Assembly (NCBI RefSeq): GCF_007859075.1
Contig: NZ_VOAK01000001.1
Coordinates: forward strand, 1 to 64,000
DNA length: 64,000 bases
Source: Gemmobacter aquaticus
GTDB lineage: Bacteria > Pseudomonadota > Alphaproteobacteria > Rhodobacterales > Rhodobacteraceae
Reading direction: 5' to 3'
Of this stretch, positions 10,051-19,879 are shown one piece after another (the stretch's first letter is position 1; every line of letters begins with the position of its first letter). Below the pieces are notes generated by a model. It was not told where the DNA came from, did no database searches, and saw only the letters and a list, made by a program, of their open reading frames with translations. The translations under genes and the position numbers were made by a program.

Positions 10051-11307
10051 ATGAAACGGAAACTGATTGGTGCGGCCCTTGCGGGCACCATGCTGGCCCA
10101 GATCTCGCCCGCCGGTGCTGACGAGTTGCGCATGGCATGGTGGGGTGGCGACAGCCGCCATGTGGCCACGCAAAAGGCGCTGGAGTTGTGCGGCGCGAAG
10201 CATGGCCACGTCATCAAGGGCGAATTCACCGGCTTTGACGGATATCTGGAAAAGCTGACCACCCAGATGGCGGGCAGCACCGAGGCCGACATCATGCAGG
10301 TGAACTGGCCCTGGTTGCCGCTCTTTTCAAAGGATGGCACGGGCTTTGCCGATCTGCGGAACCTCAAGCCGCTGGATCTGACGCAATGGTCCGAGGAAGA
10401 TCTCGCCGCGGGGTCGATGAGCGGTGTGTTGCAGGGCCTGCCGGTGTCAACGACCGGGCGGGCGTTCTTCTTCAACACCACCACCTTTGAAAAAGCGGGC
10501 GTGCCGATCCCCACCACCTGGACCGAGTTTTTCGAGGCGACTGCATCAGTCAAGGAAAAGCTGGGTGCCGATTACTACACCTTCAACGCGGTGAAAGAGA
10601 CCGCGCAGCTTCTGGTCACGCTCGCCGTGGTTCAGAAGACTGGCAAGGATCTGGTCGACCCGGCGACCAACCGCGTCGCATGGACGCCCGAGGAGCTGGC
10701 CGAGGGCATCAGCTTCCTTGGCAAGCTGGTCGAAACCGGCGCGATCCGCTCGCAAAAGCAAGAAGCTGCGGATGGCAACGTGAACCTCTTTGAAAAGCCC
10801 GATTGGGCAGCGGGCAAGATCGCCGGGTCTTATGAGTGGGATTCGACCTATTCCAAGTACGCCGATCCGCTGGCCGAAGGGCAGGTCCTGAAACCCGTTC
10901 CGATGCTGAAGCTCGATGGTGCCGTGACCGACGGGGTCTACCGCAAACCCTCGATGGTCTTTGCGATCTCGAAGAACTCGAAGAACCCCGAGGCCGCAGC
11001 GCAGATCCTGAACTGCCTGCTCAATGAACCCGAAGGGATCGACGCGCTTGGCACTTCGCGCGGGTTGCCCGCATCCAAGGCCGCCGCGACCCGCTTGGCG
11101 AATGAAGGTGAGCCCGAGGTGCGCGCCGCCAACGAGATCGTTATGGCGGCTTCTGGGCCGCTGGTCTCGCCGTTCAACGAGCACCCCGAAATCCGCGGCC
11201 TGTTCATCGATACGCTGGAAGAATTTGCCTACGGCCAGATCGATGCGATGGCAGCGGCAGAGCAGATCATCGACGGCACCAACGACGTGCTGGCCGATTT
11301 CGACTGA
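10051..11307 (+). CDS. ABC importer substrate-binding protein, TogB-like
   Basis: 418 residues with a Sec signal (about 1-23). The mature N-terminus [12 protein letters not shown], the segment [16 protein letters not shown] and the [17 protein letters not shown] stretch recall TogB-type binding proteins, which bind di- and oligogalacturonate. It lies 23 bases after the ATPase gene with a strong AGGAGG. Ligand assignment rests on sequence likeness from memory and on the pectin-degrading enzyme next to it. Confidence 0.85.
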   Translation: MKRKLIGAALAGTMLAQISPAGADELRMAWWGGDSRHVATQKALELCGAKHGHVIKGEFTGFDGYLEKLTTQMAGSTEADIMQVNWPWLPLFSKDGTGFADLRNLKPLDLTQWSEEDLAAGSMSGVLQGLPVSTTGRAFFFNTTTFEKAGVPIPTTWTEFFEATASVKEKLGADYYTFNAVKETAQLLVTLAVVQKTGKDLVDPATNRVAWTPEELAEGISFLGKLVETGAIRSQKQEAADGNVNLFEKPDWAAGKIAGSYEWDSTYSKYADPLAEGQVLKPVPMLKLDGAVTDGVYRKPSMVFAISKNSKNPEAAAQILNCLLNEPEGIDALGTSRGLPASKAAATRLANEGEPEVRAANEIVMAASGPLVSPFNEHPEIRGLFIDTLEEFAYGQIDAMAAAEQIIDGTNDVLADFD

Positions 11308-11360
11308 CAGACCGTCGCCGCGCCGGGCGCTGTCGGGCGCGGCTTCCCCAGGAAAGACTG

Positions 11361-13994
11361 ATGATGCCTCCGATCCTCCTTGCCGCAACCGCGCGCATGG
11401 CCGCCCTCCTGCTGCCTGTGCCCGGCGCGAAGTATGACCTGCCCATGGCGCTGGACTGGCGCCTGACGTCTGCGGGCAGTGAACGTCTTGGCCGTGTAGC
11501 AGAGGCCGTGCTTGTGCTGCATGACCTTCTCCCTTCATGCGCCTATCGGCTGGAGGTTGAAGGGATGGGCGAGGTCACGTTCACAACGGCTGCCTGCGCC
11601 GGTGTCGTGTGCCCGGAAGGCCTGCTGGAGGGAGCTGACGTGGCGGATGCGGGGGCCGCACGTTCCAATGCTGCGGCTTTTGCTGCGGCGATTGCCGCAG
11701 TTCCGCCGGGTGGTACGTTGATGCTTCCGGCTGGCATCTGGGTCACGCTGCCGGTGTCGCTGCGCAGCGACATGACCCTGCATCTGTCTGAAGGCGCCGT
11801 GCTGCAGGCACCGTCCGTGCGTGAGGGCTGGCCGATCCTGCCGGCGCGCGATGCAACCGGCCAGATGCTTGGCAGTTGGGAGGGGGTGCCCGAGCCCTGT
11901 TTTGCGGCCCCCCTTCATGCCATCGGCGCGACCCGTCTGATCATCGAAGGCGCAGGGGTGATCGACGGCGCGGGCGCGCTTGGCGACTGGTGGACCTGGC
12001 CCAAGGGCACGCGGGATGGTCCCCGGCGTCCACGCGGGCTGCATCTGGTCAACTGCCGCGATGTGACGCTGATCGGGTTCGGGGTCCGCAACGCGGCCTC
12101 ATGGACAGTCCATCCCCAGGGCTGCGACGGGCTGCGCGCCATCGGGTTGCGGATCGAGGCCCCGGCGGACAGCCCGAATACCGATGGCTTCAACCCCGAA
12201 ATGTGTCGCGATGTTGACATCACCGGGGTTCGCTTCTCGGTCGGCGACGACTGCATCGCGGTGAAGGCGGGCAAGCGTGGCCCGGCGGGCGAGGCCGATC
12301 ACCTGCGCGAAACGCGCGGCATCCGCGTGCGGCACTGCCTGATGGAGCGCGGCCATGGCGGGCTGGTCATCGGCTCGGAAATGTCAGGGGGCGTGCACGA
12401 CGTCTCCATCGAGGATTGCCAGATGCGCGGCACCGACCGTGGCCTCAGGCTGAAGACCCGGCGCGGGCGCGGGGGCGCGATCACCGGTATCACGATGCGG
12501 CGCGTGCTGATGGAGCGGGTGCAGACCGCCATATCTGCCAACGCCCATTATCATTGCGACGCCGATGGCCATGACGCCTGGGTGCAGAGCCGTGCCCCCG
12601 CAGCAATCGGCGCAGGCACGCCTGCAATTGACGGGATCACTGTCGAGGATGTCACCATCGACGGCCTCTCGCACGCGGCAGGCTGTTTTCTCGGGCTGCC
12701 CGAGGCGCCCATTCGCAACGTCGTGATCCGCAACCTTCACATCCGTTGGCTCGACCCCGAGGCGCATCCCACGCCGCCCGTCATGGCCGACTGCATCCGG
12801 CCGATGCGTCACGAGATGATCGTGGCCGAGCACGCCGAAATTGACTGCGACGCGCCGGGACTTTTGTCCGCCGCACCGGTCACCCTTCCAGACGATGAGC
12901 ACGCCATGACCCTGATAGCCTATTTTGACCGCTACTGCGACGACTACCGCCCCTACAAGGGCGGGGCATGGTGCTATGAGGATGGATGCATCTATCGTGG
13001 CCTCATGCTGCTGTCAGAGGCGACGGGTGATCCGCGCTGGAAGTCCCATCTTCATCGATTGGCCGATGCCCAGATCGGGGCAGATGGGCAGCTTGCGGGC
13101 TATGACGCCAAAGAGTTCAACATCGACAACGTCCTGTCTGGGCGCATCCTGCTGCCGCTTGCGCGCGAGACCGCCGACCCGCGCTATTGGGCGGCGGCAG
13201 AGCGGCTGATCGGGCAGCTCGACAGCCATCCGCGCATTCGGGCGGGCAACTACTGGCACAAGCTGCGCTATCCGCATCAGGTGTGGCTCGACGGGCTCTA
13301 CATGGCCCTGCCGTTCCAGATCGAGTATGGGCTTGCGGCTGGCGAGGCCGCGCGCATTTCAGATGCGTTGTCTCAGTTTTCCACGGCGCTTGCGCTGACC
13401 GAGACGACGGGCGATCTGCATGTGCATGGCTATGACGAAAGCCGCGCTCAACGCTGGGCTGATCCGGTCACGGGCCGGTCCCCCGCCGTCTGGGCGCGCG
13501 CGATGGGCTGGCTTGCCATGGCGCTGGTGGATGCGCTGGTGCTTCTGCCCGAAGATGCCGCGACCAGACCCCTGCGTGCCCGCACCCGCACGATCCTTTC
13601 GGCCCTGGCGCGCCGGCAGGCACCCTCGGGCCTTTGGCCGCAGGTTCTGGATGCTGACGCACTGGAGGGCAATTACGAGGAGAGCTCGGCCTCGGCGATG
13701 TTCTCCTACGCCTTGCTCCGGGCCGCGCGCCTCGGTCTTGGTGAGGGGGAAGAGGCTGCACACTGGCGCGCGGCGGGGCAGCGTGCCCTTGATGCCCTGA
13801 CATCAACCCGTCTGGCCGAGGTGGACGGCACCCTGCGCATGACGGGGATCTGTCATGTCGCGGGCCTGGGCGCGCTTTCTGGGCCCTATCGCGACGGATC
13901 ACCGGGTTACTATCTGACCGAACAGATTGTTTCCGATGACGCCAAAGGGGTTGGCCCCTTGATGATGGCCTATGCCGAGGCGATTCGTCTGTAA
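11361..13994 (+). CDS. Fused GH28 polygalacturonase and GH105 unsaturated uronyl hydrolase
   Basis: 877 residues in one open frame. Residues about 1-510 are a GH28 enzyme: an Fn3-like N-terminal piece, then a beta-helix with [22 protein letters not shown] (catalytic Asp pair), [14 protein letters not shown] and [13 protein letters not shown]. Residues about 515-877 are GH105/GH88-like: [43 protein letters not shown] and [18 protein letters not shown]. No signal peptide is seen, so both domains should act in the cytosol on imported oligogalacturonides. The junction lies near 12900 and contains an ATG at 12905, the probable old start of the second gene. Confidence 0.9.
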   Translation: MMPPILLAATARMAALLLPVPGAKYDLPMALDWRLTSAGSERLGRVAEAVLVLHDLLPSCAYRLEVEGMGEVTFTTAACAGVVCPEGLLEGADVADAGAARSNAAAFAAAIAAVPPGGTLMLPAGIWVTLPVSLRSDMTLHLSEGAVLQAPSVREGWPILPARDATGQMLGSWEGVPEPCFAAPLHAIGATRLIIEGAGVIDGAGALGDWWTWPKGTRDGPRRPRGLHLVNCRDVTLIGFGVRNAASWTVHPQGCDGLRAIGLRIEAPADSPNTDGFNPEMCRDVDITGVRFSVGDDCIAVKAGKRGPAGEADHLRETRGIRVRHCLMERGHGGLVIGSEMSGGVHDVSIEDCQMRGTDRGLRLKTRRGRGGAITGITMRRVLMERVQTAISANAHYHCDADGHDAWVQSRAPAAIGAGTPAIDGITVEDVTIDGLSHAAGCFLGLPEAPIRNVVIRNLHIRWLDPEAHPTPPVMADCIRPMRHEMIVAEHAEIDCDAPGLLSAAPVTLPDDEHAMTLIAYFDRYCDDYRPYKGGAWCYEDGCIYRGLMLLSEATGDPRWKSHLHRLADAQIGADGQLAGYDAKEFNIDNVLSGRILLPLARETADPRYWAAAERLIGQLDSHPRIRAGNYWHKLRYPHQVWLDGLYMALPFQIEYGLAAGEAARISDALSQFSTALALTETTGDLHVHGYDESRAQRWADPVTGRSPAVWARAMGWLAMALVDALVLLPEDAATRPLRARTRTILSALARRQAPSGLWPQVLDADALEGNYEESSASAMFSYALLRAARLGLGEGEEAAHWRAAGQRALDALTSTRLAEVDGTLRMTGICHVAGLGALSGPYRDGSPGYYLTEQIVSDDAKGVGPLMMAYAEAIRL

Positions 13995-14014
13995 ACGCGC
14001 CGCCCAGTTTGCAT

Positions 14015-14041
14015 CGGGCCGCCCATCGTGGCGGCCCGTTT
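14015..14041 (+). terminator. Rho-independent terminator after the pectinase gene
   Basis: CGGGCCGCC (14015-14023) pairs exactly with GGCGGCCCG (14030-14038) around a 6-base loop and is followed by TTT. It closes the ABC/pectinase transcription unit. The remaining bases to 14213 are more AT-rich and probably contain the kinase promoter, but I cannot fix -35/-10 boxes. Confidence 0.7.
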
Positions 14042-14213
14042 GGCGTTCCAGTTGCCATGCAGGATCGCCAATATTCCCACTTTGCGCCCTATTGTTGCCG
14101 ATTTCTGCCGGGAAAAAGGCGTTGGTTAATAATGTTCTGTTTGGCGCTTTTGCCGTTTGTGGGGTCGCCCGTCGCGCCCGTTTGGTCGCGTGCGGAAAAG
14201 GTGGAGTTCGAAA

Positions 14214-16331
14214 ATGGTCCAGGCCGGGTATACCGAGGACGCCGACATGTTCGGGCAGGCGCTTGATGAACTGCCGCCCGGCACGCCATTGCTTCACGGC
14301 CAATACACGATTGCGCGGTTCATCAACAGCGGTGGCTTCGGCATCACCTATCTTGCCAAGGACAGTCTCGACCGCGACGTGGTCATCAAGGAATGCTACG
14401 TCGATGCATTCTGTCGCCGCACCAGAACCATTGTCAGTGCCCGGTCACGTGCCCACCAGAACGAGATGAAGTCGATCATTCGTCACTTCATCCAGGAGGC
14501 GCGCAGCCTGTCCAAACTGCGGCATCCGAACATCGTCGGCGTGCATCAGGTGTTTGAGGACAACGACACGGCCTATATGGCGATCGATTTTGTGAACGGT
14601 CGCGATCTGGCGGATATCATCGACGATCCTGCGACCAGTCTGCCGCCCGGTCAGGTCGTGATGATGACGCGCAAGCTCTTGTCGGCGGTGGGATATGTGC
14701 ACGAGCATGGCCTGCTTCACCGCGATATCTCGCCTGACAATATCCTTCTGAATGCTGAAGGCGAGCCGGTGCTGATCGACTTTGGCGCCGCACGCGAACA
14801 TGTGCCTGAGAGCGGTCGCAAACATTCGGCACTGCGCGTTGTCAAAGATGGCTACTCGCCACAGGAATTCTACATCGCAGGCAGTGAGCAAGGACCGTGG
14901 AGCGACCTCTACGCCCTTGCTGCCACGCTCTACCACCTGATCAAGGGCGAGGCGCCGGTCAATGGGCAAGAGCGTCTTGCCGCCATCGCCGATCAGCGCC
15001 CTGATCCCTATGCCCCGCTCACGGGGAAGATCGAGGGCTATCCCGCAGGCTTCCTCGAAGCCATCGATCAGGCGATGAACACCAAGCCTTCGCGCCGCCT
15101 GCAATCTGCGGCCGAGTGGCTGGACATGATCGATGGCAAGGCGGCACCGGCGCCTGAAAAGGTCGTGGCATTTGCGCCGTTGATTGATCATGAAGAGCCG
15201 GTCGCGGCGCCCACCCAAGGGAAGGGCCGTGGGAAGCTTGCAGGGATTCTGGCCGTTGCAGCGGTCGCGGTCGCCGGTGGTGTGGGCTACGTCATGTTGG
15301 GCTCGGGCGATGTACCGCCAGTGCCGGGGCAGAACGCCAAGGTGGTTGCCGTGGCCCCTGCCGCGCCAGCGCCCAAGCCCGCATCGACGGCGCCTGCTGT
15401 CGCACCCGCTTTGACCGAGCCCCCGGCTGTGCCGAAACCGGCAGCGGTCGCCGTGCCCGCCGAACCAAAGGCTGCATCCGGCACACCCGAAGCCGCGCCG
15501 GCCAGCGCAGCCAAGACAGAGACCGCCGCGGCTGCTGCGCCGACGGCGTTGCCCGAACTGGCCGCCACCCCCGTTGCGTTGCCTGCGGGCACCCCGGCTC
15601 CTGCGGCACCTGTCGCCGCCGTCGAGCCGACCCCCGTGCCGGTGGCAGAGCCCGCCCCCCCGAAGGCGCCCGAGGCTGTTGCCGAGACGGCGCCCGTGGT
15701 TTCGCTGCCCGCGCCGCCGCTTGGCCCGGTACTTGAACAACAGATCACGCTGGCGCTGTGGGATATCGCACTTCCCTTCGACTATGTTGAAACAACCGAG
15801 GACAGTGCCACTGTGGCGATGATCAGCGCTGTTCATTCCGGTATCGACCAGGCGGTGGTCGGCCGATGGCTCGCTGAGGGCGTGGAGATCGACGCCGTGA
15901 ACGGAACCGCGCTGTCGCCGGAAGAGCCGTTCTCGACCCAGATCCTGAACGCCATGAAGATTGATCCCGATGGCTATACCCGCGTCGGCGTTCGCTACAA
16001 GGCGCCCGGCGCCGCGATGCCGGAACTCGGCCTGCTTGCGGTGCCGGTGGTTCAGCGCCTTGGCCTTGCCGATGGCACCATGCTGGAGGCACGTCGCGAT
16101 GGTGCAGGCACCGCGCTTGTCGTGACGGATGCGGCACCCTCGGAGACTGGCTTGCGGACGGGTGACGTGCTGCGCAGCGAAGCTGACACCGGCATCATGA
16201 TTGAGGGATCCGAGACGCTGGAGGAGGTGCTGAACAGCCTTGTCGCCAAAAACATCGGCACCGCCCGGTTCGAGGTGACGCGCGATGGCGCGCCCGCGAT
16301 TGCCACCTATTCACTCGCGCGGCGCGGATGA
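14214..16331 (+). CDS. Membrane Ser/Thr protein kinase with periplasmic PDZ-like domain
   Basis: 705 residues. The cytosolic kinase domain (about 30-310) has the Gly loop SGGFGITYLAKD, Lys59 in VVIKE, HRDISPDNIL and IDFGAARE, all intact. A single membrane segment follows at about 342-362. Outside is a long Ala/Pro/Val linker (about 370-510), then a folded region ending in a PDZ-like domain (about 600-700, GTALVVTDAAPSETGLRTGDVL). The ATG at 14214 follows GGTGGAG. It is the writer opposite the PP2C and FHA proteins encoded at 23.5-25.2 kb. The PpkA-like kinase core occurs in type VI secretion loci, but none is present here. Confidence 0.88.
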   Translation: MVQAGYTEDADMFGQALDELPPGTPLLHGQYTIARFINSGGFGITYLAKDSLDRDVVIKECYVDAFCRRTRTIVSARSRAHQNEMKSIIRHFIQEARSLSKLRHPNIVGVHQVFEDNDTAYMAIDFVNGRDLADIIDDPATSLPPGQVVMMTRKLLSAVGYVHEHGLLHRDISPDNILLNAEGEPVLIDFGAAREHVPESGRKHSALRVVKDGYSPQEFYIAGSEQGPWSDLYALAATLYHLIKGEAPVNGQERLAAIADQRPDPYAPLTGKIEGYPAGFLEAIDQAMNTKPSRRLQSAAEWLDMIDGKAAPAPEKVVAFAPLIDHEEPVAAPTQGKGRGKLAGILAVAAVAVAGGVGYVMLGSGDVPPVPGQNAKVVAVAPAAPAPKPASTAPAVAPALTEPPAVPKPAAVAVPAEPKAASGTPEAAPASAAKTETAAAAAPTALPELAATPVALPAGTPAPAAPVAAVEPTPVPVAEPAPPKAPEAVAETAPVVSLPAPPLGPVLEQQITLALWDIALPFDYVETTEDSATVAMISAVHSGIDQAVVGRWLAEGVEIDAVNGTALSPEEPFSTQILNAMKIDPDGYTRVGVRYKAPGAAMPELGLLAVPVVQRLGLADGTMLEARRDGAGTALVVTDAAPSETGLRTGDVLRSEADTGIMIEGSETLEEVLNSLVAKNIGTARFEVTRDGAPAIATYSLARRG

Positions 16332-16435
16332 CACCTGCCCGCTGCGGCGCGGGTCATCGGTGCCATCCTGCAAGACGTCAACTGATTTGGCCCGCTGATG
16401 CGAGCCTGACAAGAATCGACTGAAAGGACCAACGG

Positions 16436-17533
16436 ATGCGGCTTTACGCGAAGATCTCGGGCATTGCGGCGGGGCTCATCTGTGCCTCAACCCTCGCCTC
16501 TCAGGCACAGGTCGCCTGCGAGCAGTATCGCGCCACGGTCGGCGATACCCTGTTGGGAATCGCGATGAAGGCCTATGGCACCAAGGAGTATCAAAAGATC
16601 TACGGTGCCAACCGCGAGGCAATCGGCTCAAACCCTGACCTTCTGCGTGTGGGGACGCTGATAACAATTCCATGCGCCGACGGCAGTCTGCCTGCGACGG
16701 CCGAACAGAAGGCGCCTGATGCCGAGACCATCGCCGCGCAGGCCGCCCGTGTGGCAGAGCAGACCAAGGCGCAGGAGGCAATGCCGATCACGCTGATCAC
16801 CGGCAACGGATTTCTGCCCTTTACCGACGAACGCCTGCCGGGGCGGGGCTTGTTCACCGAACTGGTCGAGACCTCTGTCCTGCGCGCGGATGCCAAACAG
16901 AAGCTCAACGTGATCTTCATCAACGACTGGGCCTCGCATCTGGATACGCTTCTGCCGCTGATGGCCTTTGACGGCTCGTTCCCCTGGACGAAGCCCGATT
17001 GCAGCCAGCCTGCCGCACTCTCTGCCGATGATCGGTATCGCTGCGAAAACTACAACTTCTCTGAGCCCTTCTATGAGGTGGTTGACGGGCTCTTCTCGCG
17101 CAAGGGCAGCGGCTTTGCCGAAGCGCTGAGCCATGATGAGCTGAAGGGCACCCGCATTTGCCGTCCCGAAGGTCTGTCGACCGCCCATCTTGCCTCGGTC
17201 GGTCTGGCAGAGCCTGATGTCACCTTCCTGCGTCCTGAGCGCGTTGCCACTTGTTTCGAGGCTCTGATGGCGGGGCAGGTCGATATCGTTGCCGTGGAAT
17301 CCCAGCAGGCGACAGGCACCATCACCATGATGAAACTGCAGGACGAGGTTGTTGAAAACCCGAACCTCGGCGAGGTGAATGCGCTTCATGTCGTCGTGCA
17401 CAAGCAGAACCCGCGCGGGCGCGAAGTGCTGGATGTTCTGAACGCGGGCCTCGGCAATATGCTCGAAAGCGGCGAGTGGTATGACATCGTTTCGGGTGCG
17501 TTGAAACGGCAGGATGCGCTGCGCGTCAACTGA
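16436..17533 (+). CDS. Periplasmic LysM plus solute-binding domain protein (paralogue 1)
   Basis: 365 residues with a Sec signal (about 1-25), a LysM domain (about 28-80, GDTLLGIAMKAYGT and a Cys pair), a charged linker, and a type-3 solute-binding fold (about 115-355). LysM usually binds peptidoglycan glycans. No permease genes accompany it, so a sensory role is more likely than transport. It has the same length and layout as the protein at 25460-26557. It follows the kinase gene by 104 bases. Confidence 0.78.
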   Translation: MRLYAKISGIAAGLICASTLASQAQVACEQYRATVGDTLLGIAMKAYGTKEYQKIYGANREAIGSNPDLLRVGTLITIPCADGSLPATAEQKAPDAETIAAQAARVAEQTKAQEAMPITLITGNGFLPFTDERLPGRGLFTELVETSVLRADAKQKLNVIFINDWASHLDTLLPLMAFDGSFPWTKPDCSQPAALSADDRYRCENYNFSEPFYEVVDGLFSRKGSGFAEALSHDELKGTRICRPEGLSTAHLASVGLAEPDVTFLRPERVATCFEALMAGQVDIVAVESQQATGTITMMKLQDEVVENPNLGEVNALHVVVHKQNPRGREVLDVLNAGLGNMLESGEWYDIVSGALKRQDALRVN

Positions 17534-17561
17534 TCGACGCAGACCGGGCATTGCCGAAATC

Positions 17562-17585
17562 AAAAGGCCCCGCGAGGGGCCTTTT
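17562..17585. terminator. Bidirectional terminator between convergent operons
   Basis: AAAAGGCCCC and GGGGCCTTTT form a perfect 10-bp stem with loop GCGA. The symmetric A and T runs allow termination on both strands. It separates the kinase/LysM unit from the facing FHA-to-260-aa operon. Confidence 0.85.
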
Positions 17586-17591
17586 CATTTG

Positions 17592-18374
17592 TCAGAGGGT
17601 GAAGATCCGTCGCCAGGCGGCGTGGATTGCGGCACAGTCCTCGGGCGCGTGCACAAAGATTGCAAACTCATCATTCGCCCATGCGGCCGAGACAGAGCCT
17701 TCATCGGCCAGTGCCTTTTCCAGAATGATCAATCGCGGGGCCTCGCCCGACTGGTCGGCGCTGCGATAGGCACTTTGCATGCGCTGGCGCTGTGCCTCGG
17801 CGATCGGGCGCAGGCGGGCGAGCAAGGCCTGATCGTCGGCATGGCCGATCCAGGCCCCGCCCGACCAGAACAGGCACGCCGAATACTGCGGCTCACAGGC
17901 TTCGATGAACATCTGCACCGGGCTTGATGCGCGGTCGACCATAAGCATCTCGGCCAGCGCCTCACCCGAGATGCCGACACTTGCGGCAGACACCGATGCA
18001 TCGGGATGGCTGCAGTCGACCGTCAGAACCCGCTCAGGCGCGCACAGCGCCACCAGCGCTTCAGCCAGCGCCTCGAAGGCGTTGCTGTCATCGGGTGAGA
18101 GCGGCTGGCCCAGCGGTGCCCCTGCAGCCACCAGATCGGGAGAGGCAGAGGTCAGCAGCAAGATCCGGCGCCCCGCCACCGTCATGACGAGACGACTGTC
18201 GCCCGTCTGAAACTCAAGCTGGCGTTTCAGGATCGTTGTATCCACTTCGGCCAGAAGGGCTGCCAAGGGCGGTGGGTAGACCCCGTTTGACAAGACCCGA
18301 AGGCCCTCGCGAAAGATCGGGCGCTCGGCTCCGAGGACGCTGAGTTTGCGAAGGATCGAGCCGATGTCTGTCAT
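17592..18374 (-). CDS. Unknown 260-residue protein, last gene of the FHA/dynamin operon
   Basis: No signal peptide or membrane segment. It starts MTDIGSILRKL and seems to be two alpha/beta halves (about 1-120 and 125-260). It is somewhat like the neighbouring 147-residue protein in having short hydrophobic strands such as RRILLLTSAS and RLIILEKAL. I do not recognise it. Its place as the last gene of a seven-gene unit suggests an accessory or adaptor role. It ends 7 bases from the bidirectional terminator. Confidence 0.7.
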   Translation of the reverse strand: MTDIGSILRKLSVLGAERPIFREGLRVLSNGVYPPPLAALLAEVDTTILKRQLEFQTGDSRLVMTVAGRRILLLTSASPDLVAAGAPLGQPLSPDDSNAFEALAEALVALCAPERVLTVDCSHPDASVSAASVGISGEALAEMLMVDRASSPVQMFIEACEPQYSACLFWSGGAWIGHADDQALLARLRPIAEAQRQRMQSAYRSADQSGEAPRLIILEKALADEGSVSAAWANDEFAIFVHAPEDCAAIHAAWRRIFTL

Positions 18375-18406
18375 TTCCGGAACACTTCAAGGTCAGAGAA
18401 GGGGGA

Positions 18407-18850
18407 TCAGTCTGCCGCAGCAAGACGGCTTAGGGTGGCCTGCGCCGCAGCACGAAACGCTGGCAGATCGAGCGAGGGGTTACAGATGCAGATCAGCACG
18501 TCATCGGGGTGTTTGTCGGCACGCAGGATCACACGGATCTCGTCTGCCGTGCAAATCATGGCCGCCTGCGGAGAGAGGCCACCCTGCGCTGCAAGCGTTG
18601 CGGCAGCGTCGGCGCACAGGCGGTTCAGCGCATGCTGTTCCAGTGCGGCATCCGAATTCGTGACCAGCACCATGCCCGCGCCGATGTCGGCGAAGGCAAG
18701 CGTCGTGCAGTCGGGGAATTGCCGCTGCAACAGATCCAGGTCTTCCGAAGGCATCAGGGCATGTCCCGCCACAGCATCCGCAGAAGACGGGCTTAGCGCA
18801 AAAAACCCTTTTTGCATAGCCTCTTGCGGGTGTTGACGCGGGGCGACCAT
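18407..18850 (-). CDS. Unknown 147-residue protein, possible Roadblock/LC7-like
   Basis: A small soluble protein that starts 6 bases after the upstream GTPase stop. A strand-rich middle (TTLAFADIGAGMVLVTNSD, about 49-67) and a following helix recall Roadblock/LC7 proteins, which often accompany small GTPases, but the likeness is weak and by eye only. A later stretch HPDDVLICICNPSLDL holds two Cys. It could equally be an unrelated alpha/beta protein. Confidence 0.65.
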   Translation of the reverse strand: MVAPRQHPQEAMQKGFFALSPSSADAVAGHALMPSEDLDLLQRQFPDCTTLAFADIGAGMVLVTNSDAALEQHALNRLCADAAATLAAQGGLSPQAAMICTADEIRVILRADKHPDDVLICICNPSLDLPAFRAAAQATLSRLAAAD

Positions 18851-18856
18851 CGCAGT

Positions 18857-19879
18857 TTACCGGAACAGTCGGCGGATCAGGTCGCCTGCCCCGGACGCGG
18901 GCTTTGGTTCGATGCGATCGACAGGTGTCGTCAGCACCAGCGCCGGGCGTTCCTCGCGAATGGGGCGTGGGGTCTGCGGTGGGCCAACCGGCTTCACGCG
19001 GCGGGGTACGATGCGACGGGGCATTGTATCCACCGCATCATGCGTGGCACTGACGGGTGCGACTGCCGCGGGACGGCGCAGCACGATGGTATTGCCTGCG
19101 CGCGCGGGCGGCTCGAGTGTTGCAGTGCGGGGAGGTGCCTCCGCCTGCCACTCGCGCTGCCGGGAGATGGGTGCAGCCTCTGCCATGGCCGAGGGTGCAT
19201 CATGACCGGCGCGGGCGATGATATCCATCAGCGCGCCAGAGAAGGCCTCGGCGCCGCACGCCTGCCATTGATCCGCGTCGGTCGCCTCGATCGCCTGGAT
19301 CAGCGAGATCGGGCAGGTCTCGGCAAAGAGCCCCGCCGTTTCGCGCGCCAGACGGGCGCAGACGCGGGCGCGGTCATTCTCGGTTGTCAGCTTGTCAAAG
19401 CGGGTCACCAGCAACAGGCTGTTCTTGCGGACGTCGTCGGTGATCCGCTCCCACACGGCCGCTTCCGACTGGCGCCAGGCTTGCGTGGCATGGGTGCACC
19501 ACAGCACGCCATCCACCTCTCCCAGCATCCTTTCCCAGACCTCGGACGCCATGTTCGGGTCTGAGATCCCAGGAAAATCGATCAGGTCGCACTGGTCAAG
19601 GATCTCGGCATCGAAGGCGAGCTTGACGTAGAGGGTATCCTCCAGCGGAACCTCCTCCAGCCGATCCAGAGAGACCGGATGCTCTGTCCCGTCGATCGCC
19701 ACCCGATAGGGCTCGGCATCGCCCGCGCTGATCCAGACCGGGGGCAGGCGCGTGGCCGTTACCTTCTCGGGCAGGGCGCGACGACCGAGCAGCAGGTTGG
19801 AGAGCGTGCTCTTGCCTGCGCTGAACTCGCCCATGATGGCGATGCGGGGTTTGCGTCCGTTGGGGTGGGCATCTTTCAT
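18857..19879 (-). CDS. Dynamin-like GTPase, short form
   Basis: 340 residues. G1 GEFSAGKST (about 17-25), G3 DFPGISDP (about 98-105) and G4 TRFDKL (about 160) are clear. The part after about 230 is a Pro/Arg-rich, probably disordered tail ending in GDLIRRLFR, a possible amphipathic anchor. It lacks the helical stalk of full dynamins, so it may pair with the 700-residue protein upstream. Its ATG overlaps that gene's stop by 4 bases. Confidence 0.82.
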   Translation of the reverse strand: MKDAHPNGRKPRIAIMGEFSAGKSTLSNLLLGRRALPEKVTATRLPPVWISAGDAEPYRVAIDGTEHPVSLDRLEEVPLEDTLYVKLAFDAEILDQCDLIDFPGISDPNMASEVWERMLGEVDGVLWCTHATQAWRQSEAAVWERITDDVRKNSLLLVTRFDKLTTENDRARVCARLARETAGLFAETCPISLIQAIEATDADQWQACGAEAFSGALMDIIARAGHDAPSAMAEAAPISRQREWQAEAPPRTATLEPPARAGNTIVLRRPAAVAPVSATHDAVDTMPRRIVPRRVKPVGPPQTPRPIREERPALVLTTPVDRIEPKPASGAGDLIRRLFR

